From Eukaryota sp. TZLM1-RC (lineage: Eukaryota; Metamonada: BaSk clade): DNA of 64,000 bases. Location of the stretch: assembly GCA_040285825.1 (NCBI GenBank), contig JAUPSS010000012.1, positions 310,001-374,000 on the forward strand, in the 5' to 3' direction. Shown one piece after another: positions 19,890 to 31,618 of this stretch (positions are counted from its first letter, which is position 1; each line of letters opens with the position of its first letter). Position numbers and translations under genes: made by a program. The notes beneath the pieces were generated by a model. It was not told the DNA's origin, did not search any database, and saw nothing but the letters and a program-made list of their open reading frames with translations.

Positions 19890-22800
19890 TGGCTTGCACA
19901 GCCATGATGTAAACAGTCCTTCTGAAAATGAGAGAAATCCTCCTACACAGAAGAGTTATGATTTTCCCGGGAACATTAGTCCTTCTATCGGGAAGAGTAA
20001 TCTTCCTCACAAGGAGAGTCCTTCCATTGAGAAAAGTAATCTTCCTCGTAAGGAAACTCCTCAGGAGAGTGAACTTCCCGCTCAGAAGAGCTTTGGCTCT
20101 CAGAAAGGAAGTCATTTTCCCAATAAGGAGAGGGATCATCACGGTGATGATGACTCAGAACTGTACGCACCTTTTCCGTACAATCCCTTGGAGATTCTTC
20201 CTTGTAGGAAGTATTTTTTGACTGCAAGCACACAACTTAAATATAGAGCGTGAGTAAACACGAACAATTCTAACGTGTGTACAGAGAGTGTAAGAGGTGA
20301 AGATGAGCAACAGTCCACGACTGTTTTTACACATAAAACTCCTTCTTCATCCATTTCTGATACTATCATAAGTAAAAGATTCCAAAGTGATTCCAAAAAA
20401 ACCCAAAATTTTCGACAGCAGCAGGAAAAACGACGAGAGTGACAATGAACCTCCTCGTCGAACCAACCCTTCCAATCCAACTCCAAGTTTTTCTTCTACG
20501 GAAGAACTTCTCAAGGTCTTTACCGAAGGACACTAGCATTGGCAGTTGAGGCTGTAACTAGGGATTTCTTATTGGATCTCACCGCCAATCCTCCCGATGA
20601 TATAATGAATTAGATAGACGATAAAATACTTTAAATGGCTAAAAATGAGTCAGAATGTTCTTTGGGAAACGTGGACCCAGCCGAAAGTGAGAAGGCCAGG
20701 CGCAATTATCTAGCTAAACGCTGGCTCTTTCTTTTTGAGAAAGCCCACGGCAAAACATTTGAGTCAAGTGACTTTACTATGTTCTTTACAAAATTTACGA
20801 TGAAGGTCCTAATCTATTGAAGAAATTGGATGATTTATCTGATTCGGTAGTCTTGTGTGGGATGACTGCAATTGAGGATTGCTATTTTAGTGCTCCTTGT
20901 TCAAAATATCAAGCTGCTACTTCCAGGCCTGCCAAATGGCATAAGAATGCGATTGATGACCACAAAATATATTTTAGTGGGAATCAAGATGCCTATGATG
21001 GGTTATTTTGGATATCTAAAATGTATCCACATAACCAGCAAGGTAAAAACCTTAGAAGCGTTGTAAGGCAATTCCTAGTGGAGAACGTTCACCCAAAAAA
21101 TTGCATTGCGGACATTTTGTTTATGCTGGGGGCAGATCTGATGAATCTCGAGGGGACACCCTTCAATTTCATGCCAAAGATTTTTGTGTTAGAGAAATAG
21201 ATACTATGGTAATTGAATTGAAAGAACAACGTGTTGGCCCTAACAAGTTAAAAATAATTTATCAAGATGCATAGATGGCAAAACTTCAGACATGGGTTAA
21301 TACTTGGCCTGACCAAAATGTTTTTGAAAATGTCTAAATGAAAAGCAGTTGCCTTCCATATGATCATAAATTAGCAGCAGGGGTCCCTAAAAGATCTAAA
21401 GATGGACCAAAATGGGTTGACTTAAGGCCACCAGCTCAAACTATCCATGTGCAGGAGGAACCTCCTAAGACAAAATTCATTATAAGGTTGAGCGAAACAT
21501 TGTCTTCAGACGAGAGGAACATGAATATTTATAGTAGACCTTCTGTAGGACCTCTAACATCTAGAAGAGCTTCTTGCGAAGTACCTCCTACACAAGCATT
21601 TGTAGTTAATCCCTTTTTACCAAAGCAACCCTTTGGAACGAATGTTCCTAAAAATTTTCCTGTCCATACCCTCTGCCTTTGCAAAACACCTGTAACAGAC
21701 GAGGAAAAATTAAGGAAAAAAACCAACGACAAATTTAGATGTCTTGCTAAGTTAAACGAAGCGATTGATGCAAAGAAGATTTTCGACTTCGTACTTAACT
21801 TTGGAAATTGATCAAAAACGGTTAGGGATCGCGATGAACCCATCAGAGCATTTACACTGATCACCAAATATGGTTAATTTATTCATCAGTACGACTTCGT
21901 TGAATCAATGTGTTTCGAAGTGGACCCTTTATATTTGAGATTGATGATCAAGGGTGAGGTTATCGCAGAATGTGTTAAGTTTGATGGAGGCCGAGCAAAT
22001 GTGTTAGGCAACAACCCATCTGATGCCAATATCTAGGAAAATTTGCTTATCAGCACCCAGTACAAATACCCATTCATTGTAGAAAAAGCCTTGAGGTCTG
22101 TAAGACCACCCGAAATCAGTCGTAGAATGAGCGCTGAATGTTCGTGGAGGACTTTCATAGAGCAGATTATCTATATAATAAGAAGCTCTACAATCCTGCC
22201 CGGAACAGATGGCATTCCGTCAGTCCTCTACCCAACCAAAAGATTTCTTGAAACCATTAACATAAAAACGAACAGCCAATTGATGGATACATATATCATT
22301 TGGTTTGACAATTTTAATACTAGTAATGAAAAACCGGTTGATGCGATTTACAATTTAGAAAGCATTTGTAAATAGGGGTAATAGCCTTGAATCCTCAATC
22401 AGAGAGATAAATTTGATTAGAACAGCTTTTGGTATTCACGCTCCTGCGCAAAAAGGACGAAGCCAGTCAAAGGTTCTTTTGAAAACCCTAAAAAGAGTTC
22501 TAGAAGTAGTCGACCCAATCTTTCAGAAAAATGGTGTAGCTTACGCAAAACCAATAAACATCCTTAAGATAAATGTTTTAAAATAGTGGAAAGACCGGGT
22601 TCACAAAAGTGTCAGGAAGGCGCAAAACGTGATAAAAACGTAGTACTACGTTAATTAGATGAATATACATTTTTGAATAATAACCTTACAAATAATTCAC
22701 CACCACCATTTAAAAAATGAGCAAAATTGATTCGAATTATAAACACCTAAATTCATTAAAGAGATTTAGAGAGTCATCCAATCTTGTGGGACCTATACAC

Positions 22801-25404
22801 AGTGTTAAACTCCCCAGGGTAACAAATAACCAAGAAAGTTCTAACGGGAAACTCTGGTTCACTTGCACTATAAACAACGTGGAAGTACTGAGCGAAACTA
22901 ATAATGGAGCTGCATTATCAGCATTATCAATGGATCTAGCCTCTGAATGTAATATGACGGTTAATTGTTTTTAAGAATGGAACACCAGATCACACCTGGC
23001 ACCAACAATTTTTTGATCGGAAGAGACTTATTATATACCTTGAAACTACGCACGGAGCACGTTTTCAATATTAATTTGGATCGCCAACATCGCACCAACT
23101 TAAATGCTGAATGTGAATTTGATAATAGAATTTGTCAACCAATTAGATTCATATATCAATTGAGTAGTAAATCAGGCTTAGGTAATGATTTTGGCCATTC
23201 CACATTCAGACATGATTTAGATGAGTTGGGCTGTAGAATATGCCTGGATGACATTAGGGACGAGGAACGCCTAGTCGTGCTACTTGAAAAATACAGAGAT
23301 GTATTTAGTGGGCTACCTCACCCGGATGGAATTGATTGTTAGCCGATGACCATTCCATTTTATGACGAAAATAAGGTCGTCAAAAGGAAACGTCGAAGAT
23401 CAAACCCAGAACAACAACTGGTAGCCGAGGAAATTTTTAACGAATTGATCCGCAATGGATTTGCTGTCCCCGCAAAGACTCAATTCAATAGTCCCATTTG
23501 CCATGTGATTTTCCTTGGTCACAGGAAACCACGATTAACTGGCGATTTTAGTGATATTTGTGCAGTAATTGATTTCACTCATCCTGTAGAGGAAAATTTG
23601 CCCAAGATTAGCGACATTTGAGAATTTCTAAGTAAAGCTAATTTCATAGCAACTCTAAACTTACTTAAGGCATTTTGGCAGCTCAAAATTGCAGAGGAGG
23701 ATATTGATAAAACTACCGTATCAATTACCAGGATGTAGATCAGTTTTAAAAAAGCTTGTTTTGGTTTGAAAAACGTTCCTGCAATCTTTCAAAACATGAT
23801 GATAAAAATATTTTTTTTTCATTAACTAATATTTATTGAAATAAAGAAATATTTGATTCAGAAAATGTATTGATGTATATCGACGATATTATAGTGATAG
23901 CTTCAACCTTGGACGAATTTCTATCCAGAGTAGGTACGGTCCTAGAATGCGCCAAACGTTTCAGAATTAACTTGGACCTACCCAACTGAAGCATTACCAC
24001 TTGCAAACATGAAAAAGAATTCTAGGTAGTATTTTTGTAAACAAAACCCGATATATTGACGAGACAAGGATTGAGGGACTGGTCATCCTACCTACACCCT
24101 GGACATTAGCTGAAGTAAGGAGTTTTGTAGGTTGGATCAATTATATACGTGACTGGTTGCCAAAACTGCCGAATTTCTTTGATTTGATAGAACCAATCAA
24201 CAAATTAACCAGAAACAAACCGTCAAAAAATCAAGTGGGCTTCTGATCGTGATGAGGCTTTTGATAAGATTATAAATCTTATTAAAACAAATATCCCTCT
24301 TGAATTGCCCTCAGAAGACAAGCATATTTTTATTAGTGCTGACGCGTCCGATGTGGCTGTAGGTGGAGTAATATGGCAAGAAGCTAACCCACCTAAAGAT
24401 CCTACGACACCGCTAATTAAGAGAAAGGTTGTACCTTTTGCCTTTTTTAGCAGATTATTATCAACTTCACAGAAGAATTGGTCTGTACTTCAGAAAGAGT
24501 TGTATGCAATTTTACTAATTCTCACTGACAGTAGTTTAGAAAATTATTTAATTTCGAGGAAATTAACTATATTCACTGACCATAGAAATTTAGCATACTT
24601 TATATCAGCTCCTGAAAAGAACAGAATTGTGAAGAGGTGGCTACCAAACTTGTCAGAATTCAATTTTGATGTAGTCCACACTGCAGGCGAGGAGAATTAT
24701 TGGGCAGACATGTTGTCTAGATTGGTTGATACCAAACCCAAAACTCCTCGAGTCCAACAAGTGAGAAACTTGGCACCTCACAGAGTTGAAGAACAATTAC
24801 CCTATTTAAATTTAATAACTAGAGTTAATTTGTTAAGGGATGATATTACTCAACCGTCCACAATTGAGCTACCCACGATCAATAGCTTATCTGCATTAAA
24901 AGAAGCAGTTGATGATACTAAATTTGATTTATTTGACACTTGGATCTCAAAGATTAGGTAAGAACAACTGACACGTGTTGATTCAAACCCTCATTATTAT
25001 AAAACTTACAAATGTAATTCAGCTATTCAATTGTATTCCAACAATCGTGGGAAGATTGTTATCCCAGATAGTTTAAAGAAGCAGACTCTAATTATTACTC
25101 ATGAACATGCAAATGTTGCCCGTGTCTAGTGTGACGACTAGTGTAAAGAAATTGCTCGATAGTAATTACTTTTCGCCAAACATGCGCAAAGACATGATCA
25201 ATCATATGAAGAAATGCCCAGCATGTCAAAAGACGGCACAGGTGCCTAAAAAGGTCATTGAATCATCTGGCTCTCTTGGGCTGATCGTCCTTTTGCACGA
25301 TTAAACGCAGACACTATTGGACCATTACGACAAGATGATAATGGATTCAAATATTTAATAGTTTTTGTAGATTCGTTCTCTAGGTATACGATCAGTTGCC
25401 CTGA
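19843..25404 (+). pseudogene. Element B gag-pol, first part (to mid-integrase)
   Basis: Collinear with element D. It contains an ORF1-like repeat region (19843-20253), a gag body (20635-22380 in pieces) and a protease-like segment (22860-22970). RT follows with MTIPFYDENKVV, LTGDFSD and an IDDI catalytic pair around 23880. RNase H is an open 218-codon frame (24305-24961; SADASD, FTDHRN, YWADMLSR), and then comes the integrase zinc module (CPACQK). Numerous stops and shifts, plus a small AT-rich insertion near 23800-23850 in the RT, make it non-functional. Confidence 0.8.
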
Positions 25405-25485
25405 TGTTGGCGCCCTAAGGCTTTTATAATATGAATAGAAAATAATTTATCTTTATCTCAACCACTTTTGCAACCTAAGGCAACA
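25405..25485 (+). repeat. 5' LTR of element C (81 bp)
   Basis: Begins TGTTGGCGCC and ends AAGGCAACA. It contains TTTATAATATG as a possible TATA-like stretch. It is unusually short for a gypsy LTR. 78 of 81 positions match the 3' copy. Confidence 0.88.
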
Positions 25486-25493
25486 ATAATTAT

Positions 25494-25512
25494 TGGCCGT
25501 TTTAGGTTAAAG
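25494..25512 (+). promoter_or_regulatory. Candidate primer-binding site of element C
   Basis: Eight bases after the LTR end, the sequence reads TGGCCGTTTTAGGTTAAAG, starting with the TGG complement of a tRNA CCA end. The tRNA has not been identified. Confidence 0.5.
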
Positions 25513-25568
25513 GTATACCGTTTACACAACTCATAGCTATCAAACAGAGGAAATCTTCAGCAGATATC

Positions 25569-27344
25569 ATGTCAGTCTCTCCTCGCCAGGACACTGACTC
25601 CAGCCAAATTTTTTACATTAGACAGATGCAACAGTACGACAGAGATGCTTTGAGCATATATACAACAACAGCAGGGACTGAAGAGTCAAATAAAGAAGAG
25701 GACTCGGGCTCGAGACCACCCTCCGCCCCTCCTCATGAGAAAGATATGGAACCAGGCACGGAACCACCTGCTGCCTCTTACATGTCCAACAAACCATATA
25801 AGGTTTCAGGAACGGGACCACCCCCCTCCTCACCTAAAGAGAATGTTGGGTTAAGCTCAGATACTTCGTCTGCTCTAAAGGACTACGAAGAACTCCAGTC
25901 CGTTTTATATGAAATGGACGACGATGAAAAAGAGCTTCGCCAACAGATAATGCAGGACGCGGAAGCTTACCTTGAACCAACAGATTACTGTTTGTTCGAG
26001 CAGCTCCCTCCCCTTTGGAAGGAAATATCAAAATCTGGTAGAAATGTGGGATTCCAGACTCTGGGCCATAAAGGGGACCCTAATAGAGTCTACGAATTCC
26101 CTCAAAATGAGAGAAGAGAACTCATTAACGCGTTGGACACTTTGAGTAGAGAGACCTATGGACGCGGGGCAGAACGCCGTCCTAAGATAACCGGTATGGA
26201 TAGAGAGATCCATGTGATTCTGGCAAAACCTATCAAAGATAGGCCTGATTGGGAAGCCATTCACTTAGATCAGTTTGGGAGAAGGATCAGGTTCTTAGCC
26301 ATCGAACGAAGGAGCAGAACCGATACCGACGACATCCTGCTAACTAAATTACCGGCATATATGGACTCGTACTTTGATACGATCATCCATAACTACTCAG
26401 AGGTAGAGGATGGGGCTCCTACTTGTTTCAGAGAATACATGGAACAAGCAGACAGCACAAATCCTAGTAAGTTGGATCCCGTCAGTGACTTCTTTGACGC
26501 GGACGCCCTAAATAATATACTTACGGAACGTTCAAGCGTATCCACATTTAGGAGCCGCCCAAATAACTTCATTCAGCAATTCGGGGAATCAACGACAAGG
26601 AAGAAGAAGTTCAGGTTCTTGGTCACGGGTGATCAATCGACAGAGCTCCACCAGAGACCTAAACTTCCTATCATTGCCCCCATTATATCTGAAAAAGAGC
26701 AACCGGTACAAGTCTGTTCCATTGACGTACTCCCTAATCACATCCCAACAGTAGATGTGACAGAACGAGCAAACAGACCTACCAGAGTGGTTCAGGGACC
26801 ATCAAGTCCCTCCCAACCCATGCTCACTAGCGCATCAGAAGACGAAGTCGAGTTGAGAGGACCTAGTTTAGATGGAACCCCTCCTCCTCAACCCCCTTGT
26901 AGAAGTGTTACTTCTGAGGAGCCTCTCCGTTTGGAAGACCTCCAAGCTTCTAGAAATATTTTGGATATGAGTATAGCAAGTAGTCTTCAGAGACATGTGG
27001 ACTCTCAGCCTAAGTCAGCTGAATATAAAGCCCCTCACCTATCTGAGAAGGACCCTCTCAATAAGATGTCTCTCGTCTCCTTCCTCCTCAAATTCCAAAC
27101 ATGGGACAAATACGGGCGCAAGATAGCCAATCGAAGCTTTCAAGCCCCTGGTCAATCTGATTGGTCTCGTACTATGTTGATAGCAACCCAAATATTTGGC
27201 GAAGGAAAGACCCAGATTACTCCTGAGTTGTTATCATCACTCCCATCTCACATCAGAGAAGAAATAGACAGGGACATGAAACAGCAACTCTTAAGGATCG
27301 ACCCAGAACTGTCGAAACGTTTGGGACCTCCTATCCATCATTGA
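25569..27344 (+). CDS. Element C ORF1/gag N-terminal part (591 aa)
   Basis: ATG 25569, about 80 bp after the LTR, opens 591 codons. The first ~100 residues are Pro/Ser/Glu-rich. A conserved block (about 120-275) aligns with ORF1 of element A. The end (SKRLGPPIH) corresponds to the point where gag of element A continues as GPPIHAYDLF. Here the frame stops and the next frame (27358) picks up DLFRS-like residues, so a small deletion splits gag. Confidence 0.7.
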   Translation: MSVSPRQDTDSSQIFYIRQMQQYDRDALSIYTTTAGTEESNKEEDSGSRPPSAPPHEKDMEPGTEPPAASYMSNKPYKVSGTGPPPSSPKENVGLSSDTSSALKDYEELQSVLYEMDDDEKELRQQIMQDAEAYLEPTDYCLFEQLPPLWKEISKSGRNVGFQTLGHKGDPNRVYEFPQNERRELINALDTLSRETYGRGAERRPKITGMDREIHVILAKPIKDRPDWEAIHLDQFGRRIRFLAIERRSRTDTDDILLTKLPAYMDSYFDTIIHNYSEVEDGAPTCFREYMEQADSTNPSKLDPVSDFFDADALNNILTERSSVSTFRSRPNNFIQQFGESTTRKKKFRFLVTGDQSTELHQRPKLPIIAPIISEKEQPVQVCSIDVLPNHIPTVDVTERANRPTRVVQGPSSPSQPMLTSASEDEVELRGPSLDGTPPPQPPCRSVTSEEPLRLEDLQASRNILDMSIASSLQRHVDSQPKSAEYKAPHLSEKDPLNKMSLVSFLLKFQTWDKYGRKIANRSFQAPGQSDWSRTMLIATQIFGEGKTQITPELLSSLPSHIREEIDRDMKQQLLRIDPELSKRLGPPIHH

Positions 27345-27357
27345 CTTATTCAGAAGT

Positions 27358-29784
27358 ATGATGATAAGTACTTGTCCATCCGGCTTATCAAGCATGGTCG
27401 ACCCCCATCTCATCTCTAGATGGCAAGGCCAAGTACTTCTAAGACCGGACTTCTCAGACGCTGACTTAATGGTTTTTCTGCTACGCAGGACACAATTTAC
27501 CTCATATCACGAGGCTTGCTCCGCCCTAGCGAAACCATGCATAAATTGGAGAAACATCCATAACAAAGTGGATGCAGACAACGAATTTGGTAGGTTCGTC
27601 GAAGATTTTGGAGACGTCCTGAGGATAACTACCTATATGGTTGATCACTCCATATCTGCATCAATTAGGGGAAGCAGCGGTTTAATAACCCTCTCACCCG
27701 CCCTTATTGCAGAATATTTTCTCTTGGGTATAGATAATTTTGCCATTACCAAGGAGCTGGCAAGCCATTGGACAAGAGAAGATTTATGGGACCCTTCAAC
27801 AGGTACAACTTTGTTAGACCTGATTTCGATTACCAGGAGACACTTTCTAGCATGGTGCCAAACAACAGGAAATAGGCACACCATGGAACTTTTGAGAAAA
27901 CAAGCTGAAAGAGAAGAAGACATCCCATTAGGCCTTTCGACCATGAGAACGTTCTCTAGAGGAGCAACCCCATCTGGTCCAGGTACTAAACGTCGCTCGG
28001 GAGGCGGATTTAAAGGAACTCCCCAAAACAAATATGTCCCAGAAAGACATGAACGAGAGGGATCTAAGTTCTGTACATTCTGTAACGTCACCAAAGGAAA
28101 TAATCCTATCGGTCACACGGTTTTCGAATGCAAAGACCCTCGTTGTACCAGGAGCAAGGTACCAAAAGAATTGAGGTTTAAGATCGGCGAGGCTGATCAG
28201 CCTGCGAGAAGTGGCAGTGTAGTGAGAGGCCGAGGTGGCCGTGGTAGACGTGTTTCTAGGTTTAGAGGTAGGGGCCGAGGTGGCCATTTTAGAGGACATA
28301 AAGGTAGAGGTCAATATAGACCTATTTATTACATAAATACACAAGAGGACACATCATCAACATCATCCCCTTCTGAGAACGTGTCAGCTAGTTCGAGCAT
28401 GACCTCTCACAGACGGATTGACCGTTTCAGCAACAGGGTCGGAAATACAGGAAACTTTCCCAATCGAAAACAAATCAACGCAATCAATCATAATAAATCA
28501 ATTGCCGATATCGGAAACCCAGTTAACAACTCCCCAACAGCTCAACAATTCTTACTAAATACTCTGCAATTCCACAAACCCAGCTCTGATATCAATAGTA
28601 TTTTTGGTATAAATTCTACGGTTAGTGAGAACCACATCAGATCCCAGCGTTCTCCATTTCTAAGATTGGAGATTTTAATAAATAATGTAAAAATGATTGC
28701 AACTATTGATTCGGCAGCGTTTTATTGGGCTATAACAGAAGATTTGGCTAACAAATGCAACATGTCAATTAATAGAGATGATACAATTGAGTTCTTACCA
28801 GCCAATAACGTATCAAGTAAATCGCTAGGGAGTGCAAATGGTATTCTGTCGTTCAACGTGGGAAGCATTGCGCACCAGGTACACTATAGACATACTCTTC
28901 CCATAATCCCGGGTTCGAACAAATTATTAATAGGGATAGACATGTTAAAAACACTTGGGCTTCAGACGGATGATGGTCTTTTTATTAGATTAGACAAAAA
29001 ACACCGCACTTTGTCAAATGCAGAATCTGAATTCGACTCAAGAATCGCTCAACATTCGATTGGGACCTTAGATAACCAATCATCGAGTCCTTCCGATTTT
29101 GAGGAGCAGTTAACTAGATCTGGTTGTGAGCTAAAATTAGATGATGATAATAATAAATTAAGATTAACGAGTCTACTAAGAATTTTTAGCGATGTTTTTA
29201 GTGAAACTCCAAACAGAAAAGGAATCGATTGTAAACCTCCAACAATCCCCTTTAGAGACGAAAATGCTATAGTACATAAACCTGCTAGACGATTAAATCC
29301 CAGCAAAATGGAAATAGCAAACAAAAGATTTGATGAACTGATTGAAATGGGCTATGCAGTTGAATCTAATTATAAATTCAGCTCTCCTATTGTCTTAGTT
29401 ATATATCCTGACGGCAAGAAACCCAGGCTAACTGGAGACTTTAGTGGTAAAGATGGAGTCAACGCCCACACGATTTCAGCAGAGCCTAATCTACCTAGGA
29501 TTAGTGATATTTTAGAATTTTTAAGTAGAGCAGATTTTATTGCCACGCTTGATTTACCAAAAGCTTTCTGGCAAATGAATGTAGCTGAAAAAGACATTGA
29601 GAAAACATCAATCTCAATCCCTGGAAGGTCAATTATGTTTAAAAAAACTTGCTTCGGATTAAAGAACATCTCAGCAGTATTTCAAAATGTAATGATGGAA
29701 ATATTCCAAATTGATGGCGTTTTCATATATATTGATGATATTATAAGAGTTGGAACGACTTTCGATGAATTCTATAAGAGATGA
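27358..29784 (+). CDS. Element C gag zinc finger, protease and reverse transcriptase (808 codons)
   Basis: Order of parts: capsid-like helices (1-190); a zinc finger with an expanded spacing (CTFCNVTKGNNPIGHTVFEC, about 235-255); an RG-rich tail (about 285-325); a retropepsin-like domain (TIDSAAFYWAI, DSA in place of DTG/DSG; about 445); then RT (LTGDFSG, TLDLPKAFWQ, CFGLKN, YIDDII). A TGA at 29782-29784 stops the frame inside the RT. The following codons continue in frame as RVLQCARN, so only the stop breaks it. Confidence 0.82.
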   Translation: MMISTCPSGLSSMVDPHLISRWQGQVLLRPDFSDADLMVFLLRRTQFTSYHEACSALAKPCINWRNIHNKVDADNEFGRFVEDFGDVLRITTYMVDHSISASIRGSSGLITLSPALIAEYFLLGIDNFAITKELASHWTREDLWDPSTGTTLLDLISITRRHFLAWCQTTGNRHTMELLRKQAEREEDIPLGLSTMRTFSRGATPSGPGTKRRSGGGFKGTPQNKYVPERHEREGSKFCTFCNVTKGNNPIGHTVFECKDPRCTRSKVPKELRFKIGEADQPARSGSVVRGRGGRGRRVSRFRGRGRGGHFRGHKGRGQYRPIYYINTQEDTSSTSSPSENVSASSSMTSHRRIDRFSNRVGNTGNFPNRKQINAINHNKSIADIGNPVNNSPTAQQFLLNTLQFHKPSSDINSIFGINSTVSENHIRSQRSPFLRLEILINNVKMIATIDSAAFYWAITEDLANKCNMSINRDDTIEFLPANNVSSKSLGSANGILSFNVGSIAHQVHYRHTLPIIPGSNKLLIGIDMLKTLGLQTDDGLFIRLDKKHRTLSNAESEFDSRIAQHSIGTLDNQSSSPSDFEEQLTRSGCELKLDDDNNKLRLTSLLRIFSDVFSETPNRKGIDCKPPTIPFRDENAIVHKPARRLNPSKMEIANKRFDELIEMGYAVESNYKFSSPIVLVIYPDGKKPRLTGDFSGKDGVNAHTISAEPNLPRISDILEFLSRADFIATLDLPKAFWQMNVAEKDIEKTSISIPGRSIMFKKTCFGLKNISAVFQNVMMEIFQIDGVFIYIDDIIRVGTTFDEFYKR

Positions 29785-29931
29785 CAAAGAGTCCTCCAAT
29801 GTGCCAGAAATAGACGTGTAAATATAGGTTTACGTAAATGTAAATTCGTAACATCCAAACACCCTATTGATATTTTAGGAAGCACCTTCCAGGATAAAAC
29901 CAGATTTATTAGTAAGAAAAAAATCGAAGCC

Positions 29932-30870
29932 TTGATGAGAATCCCTAGACCAAAATCAGTGAAAGAAGTTCGCTCATTGGTAGGATCCATCAATTATATA
30001 AGAGATTGGTTTCCAGGTATTTCCGAATTAATAGCTCCAATTAATGAGTTAATTAAAGGAAAACCTAGAGTAATAAAATGGACCAACGAGCATGACGATT
30101 ATCTTAAACAGATAAAAGATTTAATAATTAATCACATGCCCCTTGAATTACCAGCTCCGGGCAAGCGCGTACTAATAAGTACCGACGCATCAGATGTAGC
30201 AATTGGAGGCGTTATTTGGCAAGAAATTGAACCATATTCCCCTGCAGGAACCCCGCAGAATAAAAGAAAAGTGAAACCTTTGTCGTTCTATAGTAGATTA
30301 CTTACAGAAACACAAAGAAAATGGTCCACTTTACAGAAAGAATTATATGCAATTCTTATGATTTTAACTGAAAGTTGTTTAGAAAGCTACCTTTTGACTA
30401 GACATCTAACAATTTTCACCGATCACAAAAATATTGCATTCCTGGCCACAGCCCCAGAGAAAAATAGAATTGTAAAGAGATGGCTGCCGATACTATCTGA
30501 ATTCGACTTTGATATAGTCCATGAACCAGGTGAAGATAACCACTGGGCAGATATGCTATCAAGGAATATTGATTTAGATCAAAATGAGGAAACTCCTTCT
30601 ATATGTAGTATAAATATACCAGATACTTTACTTTCGAATTACGAGATACCTCCCATAGACGATGATTCTGATTCGGACTTCGAAGACATCCCATCAATTT
30701 CATCCCTAAGTAGACACCAGGACTTACCTATTTTTTCCTCCTGGTTCTCTAAAATAAGATCTGAACAACAAATAGCCAAAAATAATAATGACCTTCTATT
30801 TGAGAATGCAATTCTAGATGAAAATACTCAAAATTGGAAAAACAATAAAAATAAAATTTTAATTCCATAA
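29932..30870 (+). CDS. Element C RT connection and RNase H (312 codons)
   Basis: Continues the same frame after the TGA. It has RIPRPKSVKEVRSL and GSINYIRDW (connection), then RNase H with STDASDVAIGGV, FTDHKN, and the HWADMLSR block carrying the late catalytic Asp. It ends at a TAA (30868-30870). Integrase continues in frame directly after that stop. Confidence 0.82.
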   Translation: MMRIPRPKSVKEVRSLVGSINYIRDWFPGISELIAPINELIKGKPRVIKWTNEHDDYLKQIKDLIINHMPLELPAPGKRVLISTDASDVAIGGVIWQEIEPYSPAGTPQNKRKVKPLSFYSRLLTETQRKWSTLQKELYAILMILTESCLESYLLTRHLTIFTDHKNIAFLATAPEKNRIVKRWLPILSEFDFDIVHEPGEDNHWADMLSRNIDLDQNEETPSICSINIPDTLLSNYEIPPIDDDSDSDFEDIPSISSLSRHQDLPIFSSWFSKIRSEQQIAKNNNDLLFENAILDENTQNWKNNKNKILIP

Positions 30871-30906
30871 AGCCTCAGAAAACAGGCACTATTATTAATT
30901 CATGGA

Positions 30907-31482
30907 TTGGTTCAATCAGGCCACCCCAGCAAAAACGACAGTTTACATAAACTGTCCAAAAGCGACTTTTTCTGGCCTAATATGAAAAAGGACCTCATAA
31001 ACCAGATCAAAATATGCCCAACTTGTCAAAAAACGCCACCAGTGAAAAGAATAAAAACACCTTCCACAGGTTCCCTTTGGGCAGATCGTCCTTTTGCCAG
31101 ACTAAATGTTGACACAATTGGACATCTGAATACTGATAGTGATGGTAATAAATACTTATTAGTATTTGTAGATTCTTTTACTGGATATTCAATTTTAGTC
31201 CCTCTGAAGGAACTCAATGCCTTAGAAACCGCAGACGCTTTGATTTGGAACGTTTGCGCAATTTTTGGCATACCTATGTTAATTCATAGTGATAATGGTC
31301 CTGAGTTCGCCAATGAGACTTTTAAGATAGTGTGTAATAGATTAGCTATTGAGATGAGTAACTCAATACCCGACTACTCTGAAAGTAATGGACTCGTAGA
31401 GCGAAAACATAGAGACGTTCTACAATGCTTGAGGAAATTATTAATAGATTTTAATGATTATGGAAATTGGTCTACTTATGTA
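30907..31482 (+). pseudogene. Element C integrase, first part, interrupted by element D
   Basis: Integrase zinc module (GHPSKNDSLHKL...CPTCQK), then catalytic Asp in NVDTIGHL, Asp in HSDNGPEFAN and Glu in SNGLVERKHRD. It stops at STYV where element D is inserted (TGTA duplicated at 31479-31482 and 40122-40125). The missing end is at 40126-40275. Confidence 0.85.
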
Positions 31483-31618
31483 TGTTGTACTGTGGACAAT
31501 TAGTCTAGTACATTTATATTTATATAACATAGTTCACTAGTGATGGCCTTTATAGGGGCCGGTGAAATTCTAATAAATTATTCCTTATTCTTTGTTATCA
31601 TATATGGATAGAGCATCA
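31483..31618 (+). repeat. 5' LTR of element D (136 bp)
   Basis: Begins TGTTGTACTG and ends AGAGCATCA. It includes GATGGCCTTTATA followed by GGGGCC, a TATA-like stretch within an imperfect palindrome. The last 15 bases are the first five codons of ORF1 (ATG at 31604). An 8-nt spacer and TGGCTTGAATAGCC follow as a candidate primer-binding site. Confidence 0.88.

Noticed and set aside
19928-20486. Overlapping open frames on both strands in element B ORF1
   Set aside because: They are by-products of the repeated codon pattern. The plus-strand frame collinear with element D is the real one.
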